Shown piece after piece: positions 1 to 8,308 of a stretch of 32,518 nucleotides of DNA (position 1 is its first letter; each line of letters begins with the position of its first letter). Both the position numbers and the translations under genes were made by a program. Below the pieces are notes generated by a model. The model did not search any database. It was not told the DNA's origin and saw nothing but the letters and a program-made list of their open reading frames with translations. The DNA is from an uncultured Parafilimonas sp. Lineage in GTDB: Bacteria > Bacteroidota > Bacteroidia > Chitinophagales > Chitinophagaceae. The stretch lies in assembly GCA_937892395.1 (NCBI GenBank), contig CALAGJ010000169.1, forward strand, positions 1 through 32,518. The letters are read 5' to 3'.

Positions 1-943
1 GTAACATACGCTTTTCATTACGTAAGATTACTTCAGGAGCTTTAATTTCTAACAAACGCTTTAAACGGTTGTTACGGATAATAACACGACGGTATAAATC
101 ATTCAAATCTGAAGACGCAAATCTACCACCATCCAATGGCACTAATGGACGAAGTTCTGGAGGTATTACAGGTATGTACTGCATAACCATCCATTCAGCC
201 CTATTATTAATACGTGCTCCTGAATCCCGAAGGGCTTCAACAACACTCAAACGCTTTAGAGCATCCGCTTTTCTTTGTTGAGAAGTTTCGTTGGCAGCTG
301 CATTTCTAAGTGTGTAGCTCAATTCATCCAATTGAGTACGGGCCAGCAAATCATGCACAGCCTCAGCACCCATTTTAGCAATGAACTTTTGTGGATCATC
401 ATCAGAAAGATATTGATTTTCTTTCGGCAAATTATCCATGATATCCAGGTATTCTTCTTCGCTCAGCAAGTCCGCCACTTTCAAACCCCTGTCCTCTCTA
501 ATACCAGGTTGTATAACTGCAAAACGCTCATAGTAAATAATGCTCTCCAATTTTTTGGAGCTCATTCCCAACAAATAAGCAATCTTATTCGGCAAACTCT
601 TAAAATACCATATATGTACTACAGGAACTACCAATTTGATATGTCCCATACGATCCCTACGTACTTTCTTCTCGGTAACTTCCACACCACAACGGTCACA
701 TACAATACCTTTGTATCTAATGCGTTTGTATTTACCGCAGGCACATTCATAATCCTTTACCGGACCAAAAATGCGTTCACAAAACAAACCATCACGCTCA
801 GGCTTGTAGGTTCTGTAATTAATTGTTTCAGGTTTTAGTACTTCTCCAAAACTGCGCTCCAGAATGCTATCTGGAGAAGCAAGGCCAATGGTTATGGACG
901 AAAAATTCGACTTTGGTTTGTTCTCTTTTTTTACTGTTGCCAT
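1..943 (-). CDS. rpoC: DNA-directed RNA polymerase subunit beta' (N-terminal part, cut by left edge)
   Basis: Reading back from ATG at 943-941 gives 314 codons open to the window edge with no stop, so about the first fifth of a beta' subunit (usually about 1,400 residues) is present. The start reads MATVKKENKPKSNFSSITIG. The N-terminal zinc-binding site is visible as C67, C69, C82 and C85 (CACGK then CDRCGVE). The conserved lid/rudder-proximal segment with VIPPELRPLVPLDGGRFASS follows at about 265-290. The catalytic NADFDGD region lies beyond the edge. The protein is the core subunit that carries the active-site magnesium of RNA polymerase. Unusually, rpoB is not directly upstream: the next gene on this strand is an M19-like amidohydrolase, after about 360 noncoding bases that hold a promoter-like element and a hairpin. 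Confidence 0.97.
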   Translation of the reverse strand, partial: MATVKKENKPKSNFSSITIGLASPDSILERSFGEVLKPETINYRTYKPERDGLFCERIFGPVKDYECACGKYKRIRYKGIVCDRCGVEVTEKKVRRDRMGHIKLVVPVVHIWYFKSLPNKIAYLLGMSSKKLESIIYYERFAVIQPGIREDRGLKVADLLSEEEYLDIMDNLPKENQYLSDDDPQKFIAKMGAEAVHDLLARTQLDELSYTLRNAAANETSQQRKADALKRLSVVEALRDSGARINNRAEWMVMQYIPVIPPELRPLVPLDGGRFASSDLNDLYRRVIIRNNRLKRLLEIKAPEVILRNEKRML

Positions 944-994
944 ATCTGTATTTCCTTTTTTAGCGAGTGGAAATTGTTGTATCTCTTAATAAAT

Positions 995-1020
995 AAAAAA
1001 ACATCTTCAGAAAATCTGAA
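995..1020 (-). promoter_or_regulatory. terminator-like hairpin in the rpoC leader
   Basis: On the minus strand TTCAGA-TTT-TCTGAA (1020 down to 1006) forms a 6-bp hairpin, followed after four bases by seven Ts (1001-995). It lies between the promoter-like element at 1094-1101 and the rpoC start. It could be an attenuator, but the stem is short and AU-rich, so this is tentative. Confidence 0.3.
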
Positions 1021-1093
1021 AATGAATATTTGAAAGCACTAAGAATTTTCTACTAAAGAAACAACTACACCTGCACTCAAAAACATAGGGCGG

Positions 1094-1101
1094 CAAAGGT
1101 A
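1094..1101 (-). promoter_or_regulatory. Bacteroidota-type -7 element for rpoC
   Basis: The minus strand reads TACCTTTG followed by CCGCCC, a perfect match to the TAnnTTTG -7 consensus of the phylum. A TTTTG lies upstream at 1121-1117, but with a 15-base gap instead of about 19, so the -33 element is poor. It would give an rpoC leader of roughly 145 nt. Confidence 0.5.
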
Positions 1102-1302
1102 ATAGAAACAGGAATACAAAATAGCCTGTTGAAAAATAAAATCATGGAATTTTATGGTCTTTTTGAAAAAAAATCTTATACGACACCCTAATTTTTTATA
1201 ATGCCCATTTTTAACAACAATCTATCCCTGTTTTGGCTTCAGCGTGTATTGAAATCTTGCTTTTTACACCTACCCTTGGCCTGCAAATGATTTTTAATCC
1301 AA

Positions 1303-2898
1303 TCAAAACCATTGCTGAAAAAATCGCCATGCATTGTTTTGAAATATATTTTGCACTAACTCATCAGCTTCAATTTTATTGAAACTATTTTTTAACCGAT
1401 GCGATTTTTCTTTGAAATAAGTATATGCATATCGCTCTACAAATGATTTGAGATCTGGGTATTGCTCTGCAGTCCAAAAACTATTGATAGGGTCTACTAT
1501 GCCATCATAATCACTACCTATAGCAATATTTCCCCATGCATACAACCCATTTTTATCTAAAAGTTCACCTATGTATTGTATTTGATTCCACAGTAATTCA
1601 CTTCGATAATGCATGATTTTATTTCTAAAAGCAGAATGTTTTGTGCGTTTTAATTTTTCTTCATTGGCAATACGCCGCTCATCTAATTGTAAGCCCATAA
1701 TGCCACCAGACTTTGCCATGAGTATGATTTCATCATCATAAAAATTGATTTCGCCTTTCTCAAAATCAGCACCCAAATCCGGGTACAGCGAAAAATTTGC
1801 CCCATGAGTGGGCAATCCATTACATACCCCATGACTGATGATAATGGGCACCCCAAGGTATTTTGTTTGCAATAAATCAAAATATTCCTTTCTACCCAAT
1901 GGACTCAAATGTTTGATGTCAATTAAAATTCTATGCTGCCCACCAGTGTTATCCAACAAAATATCCAAAACCTTCAAGCCCAAATTGGTAAATCCAGTAT
2001 TAAGCCCTGCAGACTGATCTAAACACTTGGCCATTATTCCTTTCAAGCTTTTACTATGTCCACATATTTGATTGTTAAAGTGATGTGTTAGTGATACAAA
2101 CCACGGAGTAGGTGTCATTGTTTTTAGGGCATGTGCATGGTTTAGCACTTCCGGTTCATTGATTGGTTTGCCAAGGCCAGTGTTTAGAAAATGCATGCCC
2201 TCAATGGTTGGTATTAAAGCAATGACCAATGGTTCATTCGATAGGTTGTTATTGATTTTATCAGCATTGCGTAGCATAACTTGCTCTAATGCACTGAAAT
2301 TGTTGACCCATTTGTAGGTATATTTTTTACCATCAATTTGTATGATTTGCTCATTCAAGGTTCCCCAAAAAGAAAGCTCCTGTTGTAAATCCTGCCAATA
2401 ATCATCTATGTTTTGAATAACATTGATTCTATCTTTACCAATGCCCGAGGCAAAATCTCCAATAAGGTCGCTAAAAAGTGAAGTACCGAGTTTATTATCA
2501 AAAAACCCTTTTTCTATACTGCCCACACTTACAGCCATAACCCAAAGTTTTCCATAAATAGCTGCAGTAAGATTAGCTTGTGAAAATTTTGTAAGACCTC
2601 CTAAATAATTAATTAATTTGTCCGACAGTGAAGGGGGATCATAGTAGTATAAATTATTTTTATCCCTACTGCGGCTGCTTTGTGCTCCGGGGTTTGTTCC
2701 TCCAAAAGATTTGCCAAAAGGTTTGTAAGCAGGATGAGTGTGAAGGTCAATAGAAAAATCGATAGGTAACATAGCTTTTAGTTTTGCGAGTGAGTAAAAT
2801 GATTTCACAAATTTAACTATTTTCAATAAACCATGCTTTTGACAGTCAAATAAAACTTCGCATTTCGTTTGAGAGAGAAGCGAAGCATTATATTTCAT
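1303..2898 (-). CDS. M19-like (membrane dipeptidase family) amidohydrolase, divergent
   Basis: The frame encodes 531 residues of an amidohydrolase-fold, metal-dependent hydrolase closest in motif layout to peptidase family M19 (dipeptidases). Candidate metal ligands, numbered from the long start, are H53 and H55 (DLHTHP), E233 (IEGMH), H330 (DIKHLSP), H356 (ISHG) and D463 (GSDYDG). These match the M19 order except that the usual HxD is HxH here. At 531 residues it is longer than typical M19 enzymes (about 350-420), with extra sequence between the first two motifs. No signal peptide is evident. An in-frame ATG at 2772 (MLPIDFSIDLHTHP) would remove 42 N-terminal residues and put the metal motif near the N-terminus, as is usual, so it may be the true start. 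Substrate unknown. It diverges from the MFS gene and ends upstream of rpoC. Confidence 0.8.
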   Translation of the reverse strand: MKYNASLLSQTKCEVLFDCQKHGLLKIVKFVKSFYSLAKLKAMLPIDFSIDLHTHPAYKPFGKSFGGTNPGAQSSRSRDKNNLYYYDPPSLSDKLINYLGGLTKFSQANLTAAIYGKLWVMAVSVGSIEKGFFDNKLGTSLFSDLIGDFASGIGKDRINVIQNIDDYWQDLQQELSFWGTLNEQIIQIDGKKYTYKWVNNFSALEQVMLRNADKINNNLSNEPLVIALIPTIEGMHFLNTGLGKPINEPEVLNHAHALKTMTPTPWFVSLTHHFNNQICGHSKSLKGIMAKCLDQSAGLNTGFTNLGLKVLDILLDNTGGQHRILIDIKHLSPLGRKEYFDLLQTKYLGVPIIISHGVCNGLPTHGANFSLYPDLGADFEKGEINFYDDEIILMAKSGGIMGLQLDERRIANEEKLKRTKHSAFRNKIMHYRSELLWNQIQYIGELLDKNGLYAWGNIAIGSDYDGIVDPINSFWTAEQYPDLKSFVERYAYTYFKEKSHRLKNSFNKIEADELVQNIFQNNAWRFFQQWF

Positions 2899-3013
2899 TT
2901 TACATAAAATGTATGGTTAACTGTAGTACCAAAAAGCATCGCTATCATAACAAATTTTCTTACGTTTCCCCTTAGTCCAAATAATGAATTCTGATAGTAG
3001 CTTCAATTTGTTT

Positions 3014-3031
3014 TCATTTGCAAACAAATGA
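3014..3031. repeat. inverted repeat just upstream of the MFS gene
   Basis: TCATTTG-CAAA-CAAATGA is a perfect 7-bp inverted repeat with a 4-base loop, ending 11 bases before the TTG start at 3043. It could be an operator for a dimeric regulator or a small 5'-UTR hairpin. No regulator gene is adjacent, so the role is open. Confidence 0.4.
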
Positions 3032-3042
3032 TGAATGATTAA

Positions 3043-4233
3043 TTGAAGCGCATCCTAAACTTATACAAAAATGCTTATACCGGATTATCAGGTTCTATAT
3101 GGAAGCTGGCAATAGTTATGCTGATTAACAGAAGCGGTACAATGGTGGTTCCATTTATGGCTTTGTATTGTACACAACATCTTCATTTCTCCATAGGACA
3201 AACAGGCACCATACTTACTTGTATGGGTTGTGGAAGCATAGTGGGCTCATTATTTGGGGGGTGGGGCATCCAAAAATTTGGATTTTATAAACAACAACTT
3301 ATTGCTTTATCCATTGGTGGCATCATGTTTATAGCCACAGCTTTCATCCAAGATTTCTTCACACTATGTGTTGTATCATTTTTACTGAACTGTTTTAATG
3401 AATCTTTTAGACCTGCCAATGGTGCTGCAATGGCTGCTTATAGCAATATCGAAAACAGAGCCCGGTCCATAGGGATTGTAAGACTTGCCGTAAATTTAGG
3501 ATGGGCAGTTGGCAGTTCTTTGGGAGGTTTTTTGGCAGCTATTGATTACAAACTTTTATTTTGGGTAGATGGAATCACAAATATTAGTGCGGCTGCTTTA
3601 CTATTTTTTATGCTGCCTAAACCACCGGCTACTGAGGCTACTACAGCAAAAGAACAGGTGCAAAAGTTTAAGGTATGGAATGACATTCCCTTTATGCGAT
3701 TGATTTTATTTAATACCGTTTTTGCCTGTTGCTTTTTTATGCTTTTTAATATCCAACCTTTGTTTTATAAAACTGAGTGGCATCTTACAGAGCATTTAAT
3801 AGGTTGGGTAATGGCATTGAATGGGATACTCATTGTGCTGTTTGAAATGTTGATACTAAGCCTTGCGGAAAAGTATAAACTCAGCAGGGTGATTGTATTT
3901 GGCGGAATACTCCTGGTAGGTTTTGGATATTTACTTCAAAATTTCTTGCCAGCAGGTATTGTTGCTGCTGTAATAATTGCGTCTATGATCACCTTTGGTG
4001 AAATGCTATCATTACCATTTATAAATGCATGGTGGGTAAGTTTTTCAACAGAATCAAATAGGGGAAGCTATGCTGCCACTTATACTTTAAGCTGGAGTAT
4101 AGCACAAATAGCAGCGCCTGCTGTTGGCACATGGATGATTGCATTTGCAGAGTTTGATATCTTATGGTACACTGTGGCTGTATGTTGCACAATTGCTGCC
4201 TTAGGATTTTATACAATGTCGAGGAGTAAGTAA
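3043..4233 (+). CDS. major facilitator superfamily transporter
   Basis: This 396-residue, strongly hydrophobic protein has about 12 membrane segments in two halves split by a hydrophilic loop (about 193-212, PKPPATEATTAKEQVQKFK), the normal MFS layout and length. The segment after helix 2 (GGWGIQKFGFYKQQ, about 72-85) sits where the family's loop 2-3 motif lies but matches it only loosely. It is an inner-membrane secondary transporter, possibly a drug or metabolite exporter; the substrate cannot be read from sequence. The start is TTG at 3043, forced by an in-frame TAA immediately upstream; the next ATG (residue 26) would destroy the first membrane helix. No clear ribosome-binding site is seen, as is common in this phylum. 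It is convergent with batC, with only 32 bases between them. Confidence 0.88.
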   Translation: MKRILNLYKNAYTGLSGSIWKLAIVMLINRSGTMVVPFMALYCTQHLHFSIGQTGTILTCMGCGSIVGSLFGGWGIQKFGFYKQQLIALSIGGIMFIATAFIQDFFTLCVVSFLLNCFNESFRPANGAAMAAYSNIENRARSIGIVRLAVNLGWAVGSSLGGFLAAIDYKLLFWVDGITNISAAALLFFMLPKPPATEATTAKEQVQKFKVWNDIPFMRLILFNTVFACCFFMLFNIQPLFYKTEWHLTEHLIGWVMALNGILIVLFEMLILSLAEKYKLSRVIVFGGILLVGFGYLLQNFLPAGIVAAVIIASMITFGEMLSLPFINAWWVSFSTESNRGSYAATYTLSWSIAQIAAPAVGTWMIAFAEFDILWYTVAVCCTIAALGFYTMSRSK

Positions 4234-4265
4234 CATATAAACCGTACTTCAAATAAAAAAAACCT

Positions 4266-4853
4266 TTACCAATCCTTTTCAGGTTTTCCGTTCTGTGATT
4301 TTTTATTTAATTGCTTCTGTAGATTTTTTTCCTCATTGCGCAGCTGATTAAATTTTTCTTCCATCAAATCTTTATTAAAAGGCTTTTGAGGTTTATTTTC
4401 TTTTTGGGGTTTACTTTTTTGCTCATTCTGTTTTTCCCGAAGGGCCCTTACTAAATTTTCACGTGTATTCTTATCATCAGGAGTAAGTCTCAATGCTGCT
4501 GTAAATGCCACAATAGCTTCATCAATTTTTTTGCTTCGGATGAGTGCAAGCCCTTTGTTGTAGGCAGATGCAGCACGCAGCTGCTCTGACGAACTGGGTT
4601 TTGATTTTTTATATTCTTCAATGGAGGCTTCATATTTTTTTTGCTGCTGCAATGCATTTGCTAAATTAAATCTTGCCGTTTCTTCATTTGGGTCTTGCTT
4701 CAAAGCTGCTTTGTAGAAATTGATTGCCTCCATAAAATCTCCTGCTCTGTATGCTTTATTCCCTTTATTGATGATGGATGCAGTGCTCTGCGCATGGCTC
4801 ATTTCCGGTAGGAAATAAAAAAAAATAAATATGAAAAAGTAAATGATTTTCAT
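4266..4853 (-). CDS. batC: TPR-repeat protein, BatC-like
   Basis: The protein is 195 residues. It begins with a hydrophobic signal peptide (about 1-21, likely cleaved after SHA before Q22), so it is exported to the periplasm. Tetratricopeptide repeats fill about 24-135 (AGDFMEAINFYKAALKQDP, then a second clear unit at KKIDEAIVAFTAALRLTPDD). The C-terminal 55 residues are highly charged and rich in Lys, Gln and Asn. In Bacteroidota such a protein normally follows BatB in the Bat (aerotolerance) operon, where the TPR protein is thought to act with the vWA proteins. Here its ATG overlaps the batB stop as ATGA (4850-4853), which supports translational coupling. The gene name rests on context and layout, because TPR sequence alone is not specific. 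Confidence 0.75.
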   Translation of the reverse strand: MKIIYFFIFIFFYFLPEMSHAQSTASIINKGNKAYRAGDFMEAINFYKAALKQDPNEETARFNLANALQQQKKYEASIEEYKKSKPSSSEQLRAASAYNKGLALIRSKKIDEAIVAFTAALRLTPDDKNTRENLVRALREKQNEQKSKPQKENKPQKPFNKDLMEEKFNQLRNEEKNLQKQLNKKSQNGKPEKDW

Positions 4854-5854
4854 GTTTTTCTTTTGATAACTGGAATAAATAATTCAATAACTAAAAAGCA
4901 AATTGCAACTGCTGTGATGTATGCATACCAAGGTCTATATTCTTTGAGTCCACCATTTTGAGCAGAGAGTGTTTTTTGCTCCAAATTATTTATGGATGCT
5001 GCTATTGATTCTGCCTGTCTGCGGCTTTCAGACAATGAATAATATACACCATTTGTAGCCATGCTGATAGCTTGCAAATCGTCCGCTTGTAGTTTTGTAA
5101 TGATTGTTTGACCAGCGGCATTTTTTTTAGAATCACCTGCTCCGGGTTCTGTAATGGTACCACCGGCCAAAGTGCCCACACCAACTGTATATACCATAAT
5201 GCCAGCATCTTTTAATCTGCTGATTGCTTCTTCCATGCCTGCTTCATGATTTTCACCATCAGATACCAACACGATAGCTTTATATTTGTCATCTGTATTT
5301 TCAAATGCATCCACACATCTGTTTAGTGCAGCTGCTATATCTGTACCTTGTATTGAAACTATATCCGGCGATGCACTGTACAATGAAAGCTTGGCTGCTG
5401 CTATATCTGCTGTAAGTGGTAGTTGCAGAAAAGGCTTTCCAGCAAAAACGACTAAGCCAATATTATTGTTGTAAGCCTTATCCACAAAGGTTTGAAGCAT
5501 TTGCCTCGCAAGGTCTACACGAGTGGGTTTCACATCTTCACTCCACATACTTTTGCTGAGGTCTAAAGCAATCATTACGTCAATCCCTTTTCTGGCTGTG
5601 GGCTTGCCTACCTTTGGACTACGCAAGTTTGCAGCCGCTATCACTATAAGCAACAAAGCCAATAAAGGAATAAAAAATTTTATAAAAAATCGGATAGGGA
5701 CATATTGCTGCATCAAAGGTTTAATAAGTTGTGGTGGACCTAAAGCTGCAGTAATCTTTCTTTTCCGAATGACGACATAGCCAAACAACATAATAAGTGG
5801 AACAGCTATAAACAATCCATAGAGATAGCTGATATGTTCAAAAGAAAACTGCAT
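4850..5854 (-). CDS. batB: von Willebrand A domain membrane protein, BatB-like
   Basis: The call uses ATG at 5854 (MQFSFEHISYLYGLF, 334 residues), which matches how family members begin; an in-frame ATG at 5890 would add 12 residues. Two N-terminal membrane helices (about 10-30 and 56-76) are followed by a periplasmic vWA domain, then a C-terminal helix (about 307-327) and a short basic tail. The metal-ion-dependent adhesion site is intact: D98-x-S100-x-S102 (DLSKS), T171 and D199 (SDGE). Family members bind divalent metal and mediate protein contacts, and Bat proteins are linked to oxidative-stress tolerance. It is coupled to batC by a 4-base overlap. No moxR, DUF58 gene, batA or batD is adjacent, so only two members of the usual operon are here. 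BatA and BatB are related, so the letter is a best guess. Confidence 0.82.
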   Translation of the reverse strand: MQFSFEHISYLYGLFIAVPLIMLFGYVVIRKRKITAALGPPQLIKPLMQQYVPIRFFIKFFIPLLALLLIVIAAANLRSPKVGKPTARKGIDVMIALDLSKSMWSEDVKPTRVDLARQMLQTFVDKAYNNNIGLVVFAGKPFLQLPLTADIAAAKLSLYSASPDIVSIQGTDIAAALNRCVDAFENTDDKYKAIVLVSDGENHEAGMEEAISRLKDAGIMVYTVGVGTLAGGTITEPGAGDSKKNAAGQTIITKLQADDLQAISMATNGVYYSLSESRRQAESIAASINNLEQKTLSAQNGGLKEYRPWYAYITAVAICFLVIELFIPVIKRKT

Positions 5855-6097
5855 ACATGGCGAAACTAAAGATGTAAACCGAAATAACAAACCCTCAGCT
5901 TTTTATCTGTTGTTAAACATGAGTAAGATTTCTTCAACATAGCTGTATCTATAGACTTATATTTATAAATAAGGCAGTATCATTGGCAGCGATTGTCGCT
6001 CATTTTAATTACACATAGATATCACACACCTGAAGCTGATTCAATACTTTATTGATTCACTTCAAAACAAAATTTTAGTAAAACTGTTTCAAAGGTT

Positions 6098-7411
6098 ATG
6101 AACAATAATCCTGTATCAATACACTGGTTTAGAAGAGACTTGAGGCTGCATGATAATGCCTCACTCTACCATGCTTTAAGCTCAGGCAATCATGTGTTAC
6201 CCATATTTATTTTTGACAAGCATATTCTCGATAAGTTATCTAACCCAAAAGATGCACGTGTACATTTCATTTTTGAAAGTTTACAGGAAATACAGCAGCA
6301 ACTAAAAGCTATTGGCAGCAGTTTGCATGTGTACTATGGCACTCCCGAAGAAGCATTTGATTTTTTTTCAACTCATTATTCAATAAAATCCGTTTATACC
6401 AATCACGATTATGAACCTTATGCCATAGGAAGAGATGAAAAAATTGCCAAACAATTGGCTGCAAAAGGAATATCATTTCAAAGCTTTAAAGATCAGGTTA
6501 TTTTTGAAAAGGATGATGTGATAAAGGATGATAGAAAACCCTATACTGTATTCACACCATACAGTAGAAAATGGAAGTTTACTCTAATGAATAATCCTAT
6601 TGTTTTCTTCCCTTCGGAAAATAAAATGGAGGCATTTTTAAAAATGAATGGGGTTGAAATACCCACGCTGGAAAGTATGGGATTTGAGCAATCCAATATC
6701 CATTTTCCAGACAAAACAGTGAGAGGAAATATTATAAAAATATATCATCAACAGCGTGATATACCTTCCATACAAGGTACTTCAAGACTGAGTGTGCATC
6801 TGCGCTTTGGCACCATCAGCATTCGGCAGCTTGCTGTAAAAGCCATAGAATGGAATGAAGGATTTTTAAATGAATTGATTTGGAGAGATTTCTATCACCA
6901 GATACTTTTTCATTTTCCATCGGTGGCTGCTGGCAAATCTTTTAAACCCGCTTATGATGCCATTCCCTGGCGCAGTAGTGACGCAGATTTTGAAGCATGG
7001 CAGCAAGGCCGAACAGGTTACCCATTAGTGGATGCGGGCATGAGAGAACTTAATGAAACAGGGTTCATGCACAATAGAGTGCGTATGGTAACAGCATCAT
7101 TTTTGTGCAAACACCTTTTGCTGGATTGGAGACTGGGTGAAACCTATTTTGCTGAAAAATTATTAGACTTTGATTTTGCTGCAAATAATGGAGGCTGGCA
7201 GTGGGCCTCCAGTAGTGGTTGTGATGCAGCACCTTATTTCAGGGTTTTTAATCCAACACTGCAAGCTCAAAAATTTGATGCGGCAAGTACGTATATAAAA
7301 AAATGGGTTCCTGAAATAAATAGCTTCAATTATCCCACACCGATTGTAAATCATGAATTGGCCAGAAAGAGATGCATTGATACTTATGCAAAAGCACTTA
7401 AAGAAAATTGA
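6098..7411 (+). CDS. phr: deoxyribodipyrimidine photolyase
   Basis: The 437-residue protein matches class I CPD photolyases in length and layout. An N-terminal alpha/beta antenna domain (about 1-130) opens with IHWFRRDLRLHDNASL, and the helical FAD domain occupies about 200-437. Hallmark motifs are FLNELIWRDFYHQI (256-269), GRTGYPLVDAGMREL (304-318), NRVRMVTASFLCKHLLLDWR (326-345) and NNGGWQWASSSGCDAAPYFR (363-382), which form the FAD and lesion pocket. It uses blue/near-UV light to split cyclobutane pyrimidine dimers; the CPD rather than cryptochrome role is inferred from the intact NNGGWQW block. Antenna type cannot be told. It is transcribed alone, divergent from batB across a 243-base gap and convergent with the ECF sigma gene. 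ATG is preceded by AAAGG, too close to be an ideal ribosome-binding site. Confidence 0.96.
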   Translation: MNNNPVSIHWFRRDLRLHDNASLYHALSSGNHVLPIFIFDKHILDKLSNPKDARVHFIFESLQEIQQQLKAIGSSLHVYYGTPEEAFDFFSTHYSIKSVYTNHDYEPYAIGRDEKIAKQLAAKGISFQSFKDQVIFEKDDVIKDDRKPYTVFTPYSRKWKFTLMNNPIVFFPSENKMEAFLKMNGVEIPTLESMGFEQSNIHFPDKTVRGNIIKIYHQQRDIPSIQGTSRLSVHLRFGTISIRQLAVKAIEWNEGFLNELIWRDFYHQILFHFPSVAAGKSFKPAYDAIPWRSSDADFEAWQQGRTGYPLVDAGMRELNETGFMHNRVRMVTASFLCKHLLLDWRLGETYFAEKLLDFDFAANNGGWQWASSSGCDAAPYFRVFNPTLQAQKFDAASTYIKKWVPEINSFNYPTPIVNHELARKRCIDTYAKALKEN

Positions 7412-7462
7412 TGATTGCAGCATCACTTTTGCTGTGAAATAGTTGGATATTTTTATGAAAAA

Positions 7463-8044
7463 TTAAGCAGCCTGTTTTTCTTTCATCATTTTTCGCAGAT
7501 TCATTAAAGCATAGCGCATACGACCCAAAGCAGTATTGATACTACAATCCATCATATCTGCTATTTCTTTAAAACTGAGGTCTGCAAAATGTCTGAGTAC
7601 AAGAATTTCTCTTTGTTCTTTTGGCAGCTTTTCTATAAGCACATGCAAGCGGTGGTGTGTTTGATTCTTTATTAAATTTTGCTCAGCATTTGAAGTTGAT
7701 GCAAATTGAAAAACTTCGAAAACATCTCTACCATCTTGCAGTACTACAGGAGGCTTTCTTTTTAATGCCCTAAAATGATCTACACATTGATTGTGCGCCA
7801 TGCGCAATATCCATTGCAAGAATTTTCCTTCCTCATTATATCTATTTTCCTTTACACAATAGAGTGCTTTTAGAAAGGTTTCTTGAAAAATATCTTCTGC
7901 CAACCATTCATCTTTCACCATAAAAATGATGGAGGTATATAAGCGATCTTTATGTCTTAAAACTAAAGCTTCAAATGCAGCTACATTGCCTTGTTTGTAC
8001 AATAACAATAGCTCATTGTCTGTGAGAGATTTGAATGAATTCAT
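7463..8044 (-). CDS. ECF-family RNA polymerase sigma factor
   Basis: The 193-residue protein has the two-domain layout of extracytoplasmic-function sigma factors. Region 2 (about 24-95) includes the core-binding and -10-melting helices (LAEDIFQETFLKAL). Region 4 (about 137-186) ends in a helix-turn-helix for the -35 element (LSFKEIADMMDCSINTALGR). Regions 1.1 and 3 are missing, as expected. It would direct core RNA polymerase to a small regulon. No anti-sigma factor, FecR or SusC/D gene is adjacent, so the signal it answers to is unknown. It lies downstream of ftsZ on the same strand, but the terminator at 8254-8282 separates it, so it should have its own promoter. It converges on the photolyase gene. 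Confidence 0.93.
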   Translation of the reverse strand: MNSFKSLTDNELLLLYKQGNVAAFEALVLRHKDRLYTSIIFMVKDEWLAEDIFQETFLKALYCVKENRYNEEGKFLQWILRMAHNQCVDHFRALKRKPPVVLQDGRDVFEVFQFASTSNAEQNLIKNQTHHRLHVLIEKLPKEQREILVLRHFADLSFKEIADMMDCSINTALGRMRYALMNLRKMMKEKQAA

Positions 8045-8253
8045 ATACTTGCCTAGGTTTAAAAAACCAATTGAAAAAATGCTGTTTAAAATGTAGATAT
8101 CAGCTTATAGGCAGGTATTTATTGTGTTTTTGATATTTGAATAGTTGCAATATGGGAATTATGCTGGATACATCCAAATTTTTTTTGAAATTTCTTTTTC
8201 TATGGTGTTTTATTGTTCTGATTAAAATAAACCCAAAATAGAATTTTTTGAGT

Positions 8254-8282
8254 AAAAAAATCCCTCCGTAAAAACAGAGGGA
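8254..8282 (-). terminator. intrinsic terminator ending the dcw operon
   Basis: Read on the minus strand, TCCCTCTGT-TTTT-ACGGAGGGA (8282 down to 8261) forms a 9-bp stem with one T-G wobble, followed at once by seven Ts (8260-8254). It starts 26 bases past the ftsZ stop, a good factor-independent terminator in the right place and orientation. Confidence 0.9.
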
Positions 8283-8308
8283 CTTCTAAACACATAATTC
8301 TTCACTCC

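Larger units (their letters stand above)
944..1302. other. noncoding stretch upstream of rpoC
   Basis: These 359 bases separate the M19-like gene from rpoC on the same strand. I see no coding frame. They hold the -7 element and the terminator-like hairpin listed separately. There is no clear terminator for the M19-like gene and no trace of the 3' end of rpoB. Confidence 0.7.

Noticed and set aside
275..838. A 187-codon plus-strand frame at the left end
   Set aside because: It lies antisense to rpoC, whose conserved zinc site and motifs are read without interruption on the minus strand.
7412..7462. A GCAGCA/TGCTGT hairpin between the photolyase and sigma genes
   Set aside because: The stem is short with a wobble at its base and no T run follows it closely in either direction, so it was not called as a terminator.
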